DNA of 64,000 bases, from NCBI GenBank assembly GCA_035942255.1, contig DASZDG010000071.1:38818-102817 (forward strand), written 5' to 3'. The notes below the pieces were generated by a model. The model saw nothing but the letters and a program-made list of their open reading frames with translations, was not told where the DNA came from and did not search any database. This document shows positions 7,836 through 13,879 of the stretch, piece after piece. Numbering within the stretch: the first letter of the stretch is position 1; each line of letters opens with the position of its first letter. The position numbers and the translations under genes were made by a program. Source of the DNA: JALZEG01 sp035942255 (GTDB lineage: Bacteria > Actinomycetota > CADDZG01 > WHSQ01).

Positions 7836-9359
7836 GTGGCTTCGGGGCGACGGGGGTTGACGTTCGCGATAGCGACCATCGCTCCGCTCCTCCTCATGAG
7901 CGCGTGTCCCGGGGGCCGAGACGTTCCGATACCCGCTCCCTCGCCGGCCCCGGCGGCCGCGTTCGAGCTGCAAGCCCTCGCCGGCACCGCTCCCGCCACG
8001 CGCTCCTGGGGCGCGGCGTGGGGTGACGTCGACGGCGACGGTGCGCCGGACCTCCTCGTCGGAAGGCACAAGGGCGACCCGTGGATGTTCTCCAACCACT
8101 CCGGTCGCTTCGAGCAATTACCCGAGCCCGCTCTCGCTGCGCCCGCGCCCGGGAAGACGTACTACGACCGGCACAACTGTGCGTGGGGCGAGGCGAACGG
8201 CGACGGCCGGCGCGATCTCTACTGCGTCTCCGGCGCGTCCGGCGGACGCGACCGGGGTCCGAACCGGCTCCTGCTCGGGTCGCCGAGCGGACTCCGCGAC
8301 GGCACGCCGCGAGCGCTGCGCGACGCCCTCGGGCGCGGACGTTCGGTGAACTGGCTCGACTACGACTCCGACGGCGACCTCGACTTGTTCGCCGGCAACG
8401 AGGAGCGCGCGGGATCGCCGAACGCGCTGTTCGAGAACGTCGCGGGGACCTTTCAGCGTCGCCGAACCGGCGTCGAGGCGACGATGGCGACCGTGAGCTC
8501 GACCGCGGTCGATTGGGACCTCGACGGCGACCCCGACCTCGCGGTGCTGGGGCATGGCCATTCGGGGTCGCACCTCTACGAGAACGCCGGCGGGTCGTTC
8601 CGCGAGATCGAACGAGCGCCGGTGACGGGCCGAGAGTGGCTGTCGGCCGCGTGGGCCGACTACGACCAGGACGCCGACCTCGACATGTTGCTGACGGGAC
8701 GGAAGCGTGTGCTCGTGCTGGAGACGCGCGGCCGGCGGCTCCGCACGGCGCAGGAGGTGCCGCTGAGGGCCGGCCGCGCGGCGATCTGGCTCGACGTCGA
8801 GAACGACGGCGATGCCGACGTCTTCGTGGTCCAGGGACGTCCGGGCCGGCCGCCGCTCGACGACCCCGCGACGCGCGGCAGCGCGGACGCGCCCGACTAT
8901 CTGATCCTCAACGAAGGGGGCCGCCTGTCGATCTCCGAGCCGTTCGCGGCCCCCGGCGCGAGCCCGAACGGCGACGCGGTCGCGGCGAGCGACTACGACA
9001 GGGACGGGCGGCTCGACCTCGTGGTGACGAACGGATACCTCCGCGACCGCGGCCGCGTCGTGCTCGCGCACAACACGACCGCAGCGCGGAGCTGGGGCGC
9101 GCTCGACCTGAGCGGCCCGTCCGGGAACCCCGACGGCATCGGAGCGACGGTACGGGTGTTGGGGGACCGGCCCTGGGTCGTACCGGTGACCGACGGCGTC
9201 GTCTTCCGGAGCCAGTCGGAGACGGGATACGTCCCGATCGGCCTCGGCGCCCGGGCAGAAGTCGAGGCGCGCGTCGAGTGGCCCGGCGGCACGGTGGACT
9301 GCGTCACGGTGCGCGCCGGGCGAGTCGCCACGGTCCGCATGGGCTCGTCACCCTGCTAG
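7836..9359 (+). CDS. CRTAC1/UnbV-type lipoprotein with FG-GAP (VCBS) repeats
   Basis: A 507-residue exported protein. The N-terminus has a signal sequence ending in a lipobox LLMSAC, so it is probably lipid-anchored outside the cytoplasmic membrane. From about residue 60 to 400 there are repeated FG-GAP units with calcium-loop signatures: DVDGDGAPDLLVG, DYDSDGDLDLFAG, DLDGDPDLAV, DYDQDADLDMLL, DVENDGDADVF, DYDRDGRLDLVV; these fold into a beta-propeller. The last ~90 residues (NPDGIGATVRV, then RVEWPGGTVD) match the ASPIC/UnbV domain that caps this family. Function is adhesive or binding in nature rather than clearly enzymatic. The start is GTG with a leaderless-type promoter. Confidence 0.88.
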   Translation: MASGRRGLTFAIATIAPLLLMSACPGGRDVPIPAPSPAPAAAFELQALAGTAPATRSWGAAWGDVDGDGAPDLLVGRHKGDPWMFSNHSGRFEQLPEPALAAPAPGKTYYDRHNCAWGEANGDGRRDLYCVSGASGGRDRGPNRLLLGSPSGLRDGTPRALRDALGRGRSVNWLDYDSDGDLDLFAGNEERAGSPNALFENVAGTFQRRRTGVEATMATVSSTAVDWDLDGDPDLAVLGHGHSGSHLYENAGGSFREIERAPVTGREWLSAAWADYDQDADLDMLLTGRKRVLVLETRGRRLRTAQEVPLRAGRAAIWLDVENDGDADVFVVQGRPGRPPLDDPATRGSADAPDYLILNEGGRLSISEPFAAPGASPNGDAVAASDYDRDGRLDLVVTNGYLRDRGRVVLAHNTTAARSWGALDLSGPSGNPDGIGATVRVLGDRPWVVPVTDGVVFRSQSETGYVPIGLGARAEVEARVEWPGGTVDCVTVRAGRVATVRMGSSPC

Positions 9360-9444
9360 GCGTGGCGGCCCGGACTCGACGTGAAGGTTACGGGCGCTTT
9401 GTTACGAATGCTCGTAAGACGACTTCGAGGGGAGGTGACATGCG

Positions 9445-9660
9445 ATGACGTCAACGCGGACGAAGACGCGAGTAGCAAAGGCCGTGATCGGGCTCTGGAC
9501 CGTCGCAGCAGTAGTCGGCATTCCGAGCGCCGCTTCGGCGAACCACCAGTGCGACGCGATCGAGATCCCGTACTTCTGTCCCTTCACGTGGGGCACTGGT
9601 TCTGTCTGCATAGGAGACCCGCACGGCGAGGGCCACGGGTGCGTTCCCCACAACGAATAG
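9445..9660 (+). CDS. Small secreted cysteine-containing protein
   Basis: A 71-residue protein: signal peptide of about 32 residues (RVAKAVIGLWTVAAVVG, then PSAASA) followed by a mature part of about 39 residues with four Cys (CDAIEIPYFC, CIG, GC) and many His/Gly. GGGGAGGTG precedes the ATG by 6 nt, a strong ribosome site, and a hairpin terminator follows 10 bp after the stop, so it is a complete monocistronic gene. No family is recognised. It resembles in layout, not in sequence, the small secreted Cys peptides near 33 kb. Confidence 0.75.
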   Translation: MTSTRTKTRVAKAVIGLWTVAAVVGIPSAASANHQCDAIEIPYFCPFTWGTGSVCIGDPHGEGHGCVPHNE

Positions 9661-9670
9661 GTTGGATACG

Positions 9671-9698
9671 AAGGCCCCCGGCGATACCGGGGGCCTTT
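9671..9698 (+). terminator. Intrinsic terminator
   Basis: An 11-bp perfect stem AAGGCCCCCGG / CCGGGGGCCTT with a 5-nt loop, followed by a short T run, starts 10 bp after the stop of the small secreted protein. Its symmetry may also serve the convergent gene ending at 9714. Confidence 0.8.
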
Positions 9699-9713
9699 CG
9701 CCGTCGGGAGACC

Positions 9714-10175
9714 TCAGGAGGAGCGGCGGCGGAACGCCCACGCGGTGCCGGCGCTGACACCGCCGGCGAGGACGGCGAGCATCCCGAATTGAGTGGAGCC
9801 CGAATGGTCGCCGGGTGCGTCTATCGCCGGAACGAAGGCCACCGCGACTAGACCGCAGGCGACGACGGCCGCTCCGAGACCGGTGACGACCGACAGCCCG
9901 GCACGCGCCCGGCGTGTTCCGGCAAACGAAGCTGCGACCAGCACGACGATCCCGAACAGGATGATCGCTCCGGTGAGCAGCTGGTACACGTGGTCCTGGG
10001 CTGGGTCCGACGGGCACGTGTCGAAGCACCTCAGCGCGTAGAGCGCGACCCCGTACAACAAGATGGCAAGCCCCACGAGAATCCCCACGGCCCTCGCGAC
10101 CCACCGCCCGATCGTCCGCGCGTCGGCGGGCGGAGTGGGACGATAAGGATCGAGATCCTCCCGTTCGTCCCCCAC
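9714..10175 (-). CDS. Four-helix membrane protein of unknown function
   Basis: About 153 residues. A polar, proline-rich cytosolic start (PYRPTPPADARTIGRW) is followed by four hydrophobic segments: AVGILVGLAILLYGVALYA, LLTGAIILFGIVVLVAASF, VVTGLGAAVVACGLVAVAFV and FGMLAVLAGGVSAGTAWAF. A Cys pair (RCFDTC) lies between helices 1 and 2, probably outside the cell. A TTG codon at 10190 is possible, but GTG at 10175 is preferred because CATACT sits exactly 6 nt upstream in the leaderless pattern common here. No family recognised. Confidence 0.65.
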   Translation of the reverse strand: MGDEREDLDPYRPTPPADARTIGRWVARAVGILVGLAILLYGVALYALRCFDTCPSDPAQDHVYQLLTGAIILFGIVVLVAASFAGTRRARAGLSVVTGLGAAVVACGLVAVAFVPAIDAPGDHSGSTQFGMLAVLAGGVSAGTAWAFRRRSS

Positions 10176-10181
10176 GGGAGC

Positions 10182-10187
10182 AGTATG
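10182..10187 (-). promoter_or_regulatory. Possible -10 element of a leaderless promoter (membrane protein gene)
   Basis: Minus-strand CATACT lies 6 nt upstream of the GTG at 10175. It departs from TANNNT at the first base but is otherwise in the shared position. Confidence 0.3.
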
Positions 10188-10237
10188 CAACGGGTCATGC
10201 TCCGTACCCCGTTGCCCTCAACGGCCAACGCCACATC

Positions 10238-10266
10238 TAGTCAAGCAGTGCGAGCGCTGCTATAAC
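10238..10266 (+). promoter_or_regulatory. Candidate promoter of the secreted protein at 10413
   Basis: TATAAC at 10261-10266 matches the consensus -10 at five of six bases, and TAGTCA at 10238-10243 is a weak -35 at the ideal 17-bp spacing. This would leave an untranslated leader of about 140 nt before 10413. The rest of the 237-bp intergenic region shows nothing else. Confidence 0.4.
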
Positions 10267-10412
10267 TTCTAGCTAGGCGCCTGGTTAATCCGAGTCACAA
10301 ACGAGAGCTGGGATGACTACGACGGATCCCGTCGCGGAAGCATCCTGCACGCCGGCGGCCGTGCAGCTTGCTACCAGCCATTCCACCTCTAATGGCTAAG
10401 GAAAGGTTCGAG

Positions 10413-10799
10413 ATGACGAAGACCAGGAACCGCATGGGTAGAGCCGCCGTGATCGTTGCAGTGGCTTCGCTCGCCGTTGCCCTGCTGCCCGCCCCACCCG
10501 CCCACGCAGGAAGCGCGCTGTGCGACGACGTGGGGCACTGCGTCACAGCCGAAGGAGTGCGAACGGGATCCGGCGCCGCTTGCTGGGCGACGTCGAGTGG
10601 GCCGACCGTCGCAACGAGGACGACCATCACTTGCAGCACCGGTCTCGCCAGCACGACCGCGAGCCAGTCGGGGAACTTCGCGTTCGTCAGCCTCACCGGG
10701 CTCGTGCTCCGGGTCTGCTGGACCGCCGAGGGATATTGGGACACCCCGGCGGCGGAGTACTACGTCGAGACCTCCGGCTGCGAGTTCCTGCCCATCTAG
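10413..10799 (+). CDS. Small secreted protein, Cys-containing
   Basis: A 128-residue exported protein. The signal peptide spans about 34 residues (AAVIVAVASLAVALLPAPP, cleavage after AHA). The mature part is small, rich in Ser, Thr and Gly, with six Cys (CDDVGHC, CWAT, TCST, RVCWT, GCEFL) that could form three disulfides. The ATG at 10413 is chosen over a longer frame because AAGGAAAGG lies 7-15 nt upstream. A 12-bp hairpin follows the stop. No family is recognised. Confidence 0.7.
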   Translation: MTKTRNRMGRAAVIVAVASLAVALLPAPPAHAGSALCDDVGHCVTAEGVRTGSGAACWATSSGPTVATRTTITCSTGLASTTASQSGNFAFVSLTGLVLRVCWTAEGYWDTPAAEYYVETSGCEFLPI

Positions 10800-10810
10800 A
10801 CGAGGATCGA

Positions 10811-10846
10811 GTGGACGCACCGGCCCCCAAAGGACGGTGCGTCCAC
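10811..10846 (+). terminator. Hairpin terminator without T run
   Basis: A perfect 12-bp inverted repeat GTGGACGCACCG / CGGTGCGTCCAC with a 12-nt loop starts 11 bp after the stop at 10799. No U tract follows, as is frequent in high-GC actinomycetes. Confidence 0.55.
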
Positions 10847-10881
10847 CCGCGAACTACGGCGCCCGCTCAGACGTCTAACCG

Positions 10882-11457
10882 ATGATGAGGGTGACACGGA
10901 CTCTGCCGCTGGGCGCTCTGGCGTTGCTGCTGGCGAGCTCCGCGTGCGGGCCGGGCGAAGCTTCCTCCTCGACACCCGTCGCGGCCCCCACGTGGACCAC
11001 ATACGAGAGCGACGACCATGACTTCGCCGTGTCTTATCCGCCGGAGTGGTTCAAAGCAGATGAGTCGCTCACTCCCCACCTGGAGGACCCGGCGGAGATC
11101 GTCTCGGTGGGAACGTTCAGCCTCGCGCCCGGCCCGTCGGAATGCGCGCAGTTCGCCGGGCACGCGATGGGCGAGATGAACGCCGGGGACGCTCTCGTCT
11201 CCTTCCAGGAATCATCCGGCCCGCTGGAAGGCCGCTACGTCGTCGCTCGTCCCGAGACGCCGTTCTCGTTCGAGAGCGGATACGAGACGGACGCCCAAGA
11301 GTGCGTGTCCGACCCCGTGCCGTTCGCGGACCGGCTGATCCCGTTCACCTACGGCGGGAGAAGCTTCTACGCGTACGCGGCCTGGGGGGAGGACGTCTCC
11401 GCCGCCACCAAGCAGGACGTCCTGAGCGTCATCGAGAGCTTCAAGACGACGGACTGA
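10882..11457 (+). CDS. Putative lipoprotein, PsbP-like
   Basis: A 191-residue protein. The signal sequence ends in a lipobox-like LASSAC, suggesting lipid attachment at Cys near residue 22. The mature part starts with a Ser/Thr/Pro linker and then WTTYESDDHDFAVSYPPEWF, the form seen in PsbP-like domains of bacterial lipoproteins, and ends with ATKQDVLSVIESFKTT, also usual for them. Two further Cys (ECAQF, ECVSD) may pair. Two adjacent ATG codons (10882, 10885) are equally possible starts. Function is unknown. Confidence 0.65.
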   Translation: MMRVTRTLPLGALALLLASSACGPGEASSSTPVAAPTWTTYESDDHDFAVSYPPEWFKADESLTPHLEDPAEIVSVGTFSLAPGPSECAQFAGHAMGEMNAGDALVSFQESSGPLEGRYVVARPETPFSFESGYETDAQECVSDPVPFADRLIPFTYGGRSFYAYAAWGEDVSAATKQDVLSVIESFKTTD

Positions 11458-11479
11458 CACCGCCGCTGCCGCGAACGAC

Positions 11480-12328
11480 CTACGAGGCAGGTGTCGCAGT
11501 CCAGCTCGCCAGGAGGTCGAGGGCCTGCTCCGACGGCGAGCTCGGCTCGGCCATGTACACGAAGATGCTCTGCCCCGGATCGCCGGGAGGCTCGAGGGCT
11601 TCGTAGGCCAGGGTGAGGTCGCCGACGACCGGGTGATGGAGATGCTTGGTCCCGCTGCGATGGAACCGGACGTCATGCCGCGCCCATCGCACCCGGAAGT
11701 CCTCGCTGCGCGTCGACAGCTCGCCGATCAGATCCGAGAGCCCCTTGTCGTACGGGTCCCTGCCGGCTTGGGCGCGCAGGAGTGCCACGACGTCGTTCGC
11801 ACTCGTCTCCCACTCCTTGTAGAAGTCGGCCGAGCGGGGGTTGAGGAAGACGTTCCTCGCGCCGTTCGCCGGACGCTCGGAGTCGGCGAACAGGTCGGGG
11901 AAGAGCGCTCGGCCCAGCCGGTTCCCGTAGAGGACATCCAGCCGCCCGTTCTGCACGACCGCGGGAACGGTCATCGAATCGAGAAGTCGCTGGATGGTGG
12001 GCCGCACCCGCTGTTGCGCCGGTCGCCGGGCCGGGGCGCGGCCGACGTTCGCCGTCCGAACCAGGTCGAAGAGGTGAGCGCGCTCCGCCTCGTCGAGCTG
12101 AAGCGCACGCGCGAGACCTTCGAGCACGCCGTCCGACACGCCCCGGGCGTTCCCGCGTTCCAGGCGGGTGTAGTACTCGACGCTTATCCCCGCCAGCAGT
12201 GCGACCTCTTCGCGGCGAAGTCCGGGCACGCGCCGCTTCGCTCCATACGCAGGCAGCCCTGCGTCCTCCGGCGAGACGCGAGCCCGCCTGCTCTTGAGGA
12301 AGTCACGGATGTCATCGCTGTTGCTCAT
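11480..12328 (-). CDS. XRE-family regulator with MmyB-type ligand-binding domain
   Basis: A 282-residue DNA-binding protein. Residues about 1-75 form the helix-turn-helix: FLKSRRARVSPEDAGL, then VPGLRREEVALLAGISVEYYTRLERG, diagnostic of the MmyB group. Residues about 110-270 form the PAS-like ligand-binding domain (LDVLYGNRLGRALFPDLF; HLHHPVVGDLTLAYEAL), which in the one characterised structure binds a fatty-acid-like ligand. It is divergent from the alcohol dehydrogenase, the usual arrangement in which the regulator controls the neighbouring oxidoreductase. TACCGT sits 6 nt before its ATG and an inverted repeat covers the presumed -35 position, which suggests autoregulation (inference). Confidence 0.92.
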   Translation of the reverse strand: MSNSDDIRDFLKSRRARVSPEDAGLPAYGAKRRVPGLRREEVALLAGISVEYYTRLERGNARGVSDGVLEGLARALQLDEAERAHLFDLVRTANVGRAPARRPAQQRVRPTIQRLLDSMTVPAVVQNGRLDVLYGNRLGRALFPDLFADSERPANGARNVFLNPRSADFYKEWETSANDVVALLRAQAGRDPYDKGLSDLIGELSTRSEDFRVRWARHDVRFHRSGTKHLHHPVVGDLTLAYEALEPPGDPGQSIFVYMAEPSSPSEQALDLLASWTATPAS

Positions 12329-12334
12329 CGATCG

Positions 12335-12340
12335 ACGGTA
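12335..12340 (-). promoter_or_regulatory. Probable -10 element of a leaderless promoter (MmyB-type regulator)
   Basis: Minus-strand TACCGT lies 6 nt upstream of the regulator's ATG at 12328. The position 17 bp further upstream falls in the left arm of the inverted repeat at 12356-12385. Confidence 0.45.
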
Positions 12341-12355
12341 TCCGCGTTCGCGCCG

Positions 12356-12385
12356 CGTTAGGAGGCACTGGCAGTACCCCTAACG
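12356..12385. promoter_or_regulatory. Inverted repeat, candidate operator between regulator and dehydrogenase
   Basis: CGTTAGG and CCTAACG, perfect 7-bp arms separated by 16 nt, stand in the 124-bp divergent intergenic region. The left arm would overlap the -35 of the regulator gene. The likely binder is the adjacent MmyB-type regulator. The half-site resembles the suf iron box, but the spacing is quite different (16 rather than about 4 nt). Confidence 0.45.
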
Positions 12386-12452
12386 AGCCGGTCTCCCTCG
12401 ACGCTTCAGCCGGTGGTTTCGTGGGACGCATCGACCACGAAGGGAGCGTCAC

Positions 12453-13481
12453 ATGCGAGGGGTAGTACTGCACGCACCGGGCGACGTCCGCGTCGAGGAG
12501 CGCGACGACCCGAAGATCATCGATCCGACCGACGCCGTCATCCGCCTTTCGGCGACCTGCATCTGCGGGTCCGACCTGTGGCCCTACCGCGGCATCGAGG
12601 CGATCGAAGGGCCCGCCCCGATGGGCCACGAGTACGTCGGCGTCGTCGAGGAGATCGGCTCGGAGGTGAAGAGCCTCGAGGTCGGCGACTTCGTCGTGGG
12701 GTCCTTCGTCATCTCCGACAACACCTGCGAGATCTGCCGGGCCGGCTACCAGTCCCACTGCGTCCACCGCTCGTTCGTCGCGCAGGAGATCGGCACCCAG
12801 TCGGAGTACGCGCGCATCCCGTGGGCCGACGGGACCCTCGTGCGGACGCCCGGCCGGCCCGACCGCGAGCTGATCCCGTCGCTGCTGGCGGCTTCGGACG
12901 TCCTCGGCACCGGGTGGTTCGCTGCAGTAGCGGCCGAGGCAGGCCCCGGCAAGAGCGTTGCGGTCGTAGGGGACGGAGCGGTCGGGCTCATGGGGGTGCT
13001 CGCTGCGAAGCAGCTCGGCGCCGAGCAGATCATCGCGATGTCGCGGCATCCCGAGCGCCAGGCCCTCGCCCGCTTCTACGGCGCGACCGACGTCGTCGAG
13101 GAACGCGGCGAGGAGGGTGTAGCGAAGATCAAGGAGCTCACGAACGGGGTCGGTGCCCACTCCGTGATCGAGGCCGTCGGCACGCAGGAGTCGACGATGC
13201 AGGCCATCGGCGCCACCAGGCCCGGCGGGCACGTGGGCTACGTCGGCGTCAACTACGAGGTCGCCATCCCCGGCATCGACCTGTTCTTCTCGGGCGTTCA
13301 CTTCCACGGGGGCCCCGCCCCGGTGCGGCGGTTCCTGCCACAGCTGATCGACCTCATCTGCAACCACGAGATCGACCCCGGGAAGGTGTTCGACCTCACG
13401 CTCCCGCTCGACAAGGCTGCCGAGGGTTATCGCGCGATGGACGAGCGCACGGCGATCAAGACGTTGCTCGAGCTCGGCTAA
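12453..13481 (+). CDS. Zinc-type medium-chain alcohol dehydrogenase
   Basis: A 342-residue NAD(P)-dependent oxidoreductase of the GroES-like/MDR superfamily. Catalytic zinc ligands are in TCICGSDLW (Cys) and GHEYVGVVEEIG (His-Glu). The structural zinc lobe reads TCEICRAGYQSHC, with three of the usual four Cys. The Rossmann domain starts at SVAVVGDGAVGLMG (GxGxxG), followed by ARFYGATDVVEERGEEG. The C-terminal part ends in FDLTLPLDKAAEGYRAMDER, standard for the family. Substrate is unknown. GAAGGGAG 6-13 nt upstream of the ATG supports the start. It is transcribed away from the MmyB-type regulator and probably controlled by it. Confidence 0.92.
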   Translation: MRGVVLHAPGDVRVEERDDPKIIDPTDAVIRLSATCICGSDLWPYRGIEAIEGPAPMGHEYVGVVEEIGSEVKSLEVGDFVVGSFVISDNTCEICRAGYQSHCVHRSFVAQEIGTQSEYARIPWADGTLVRTPGRPDRELIPSLLAASDVLGTGWFAAVAAEAGPGKSVAVVGDGAVGLMGVLAAKQLGAEQIIAMSRHPERQALARFYGATDVVEERGEEGVAKIKELTNGVGAHSVIEAVGTQESTMQAIGATRPGGHVGYVGVNYEVAIPGIDLFFSGVHFHGGPAPVRRFLPQLIDLICNHEIDPGKVFDLTLPLDKAAEGYRAMDERTAIKTLLELG

Positions 13482-13497
13482 TGGGCGGGGCGGCGGG

Positions 13498-13503
13498 CAC
13501 AAT
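13498..13503 (+). promoter_or_regulatory. Possible -10 element of a leaderless promoter
   Basis: CACAAT lies exactly 6 nt upstream of the ATG at 13510 with no Shine-Dalgarno motif. Confidence 0.35.
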
Positions 13504-13509
13504 GGCTGC

Positions 13510-13863
13510 ATGCGAAAAACGGTCAAGCTCGGCGGCGCAGCAGTCGTGGCGGCGGCGGTGCTCGTTGGTCTGTGGCTGATCCCCAACCCGTTGACCCCTT
13601 GCGGCAGCTGGCGAGGCGACGTCGTCGACCTGGCGAACGACAACAACGCGGTAGGACGCGAGAAGTCGTTCGCCGGCCTCGACGAGCTGAGCCTTTACAC
13701 CGACGAGCTGATGCATCGAGCCGGGGAGCTCGGCGAGCGACGACCACCGCTCTGCCCGGTCCCGGGGAGTCTGAACCCCGAGGACTCGGGCTTTCTCTAC
13801 TGGCTCGTGGTCCCCGACGCCGCCCCGCCCGACGTCTTCGAGCAGCAGCCCGACGAGCGGTGA
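13510..13863 (+). CDS. Small membrane-anchored protein of unknown function
   Basis: 117 residues with one N-terminal hydrophobic segment (LGGAAVVAAAVLVGLWLIP) that could be an uncleaved anchor, followed by an extracytoplasmic part with two Cys (PCGSW, PLCPV) and an acidic tail. The mature part contains YTDELMHRAGELGERRPP but no recognisable domain. The end of the gene converges on the M14 carboxypeptidase gene, 16 bp apart. Confidence 0.6.
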   Translation: MRKTVKLGGAAVVAAAVLVGLWLIPNPLTPCGSWRGDVVDLANDNNAVGREKSFAGLDELSLYTDELMHRAGELGERRPPLCPVPGSLNPEDSGFLYWLVVPDAAPPDVFEQQPDER

Positions 13864-13879
13864 CGACGCCGCGCGCGCT

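Noticed and set aside
12356..12385. Reading this inverted repeat as another iron box
   Set aside because: The half-sites resemble those at suf, but the 16-nt spacer does not fit a DtxR/IdeR site; the local MmyB-type regulator is the more likely binder.
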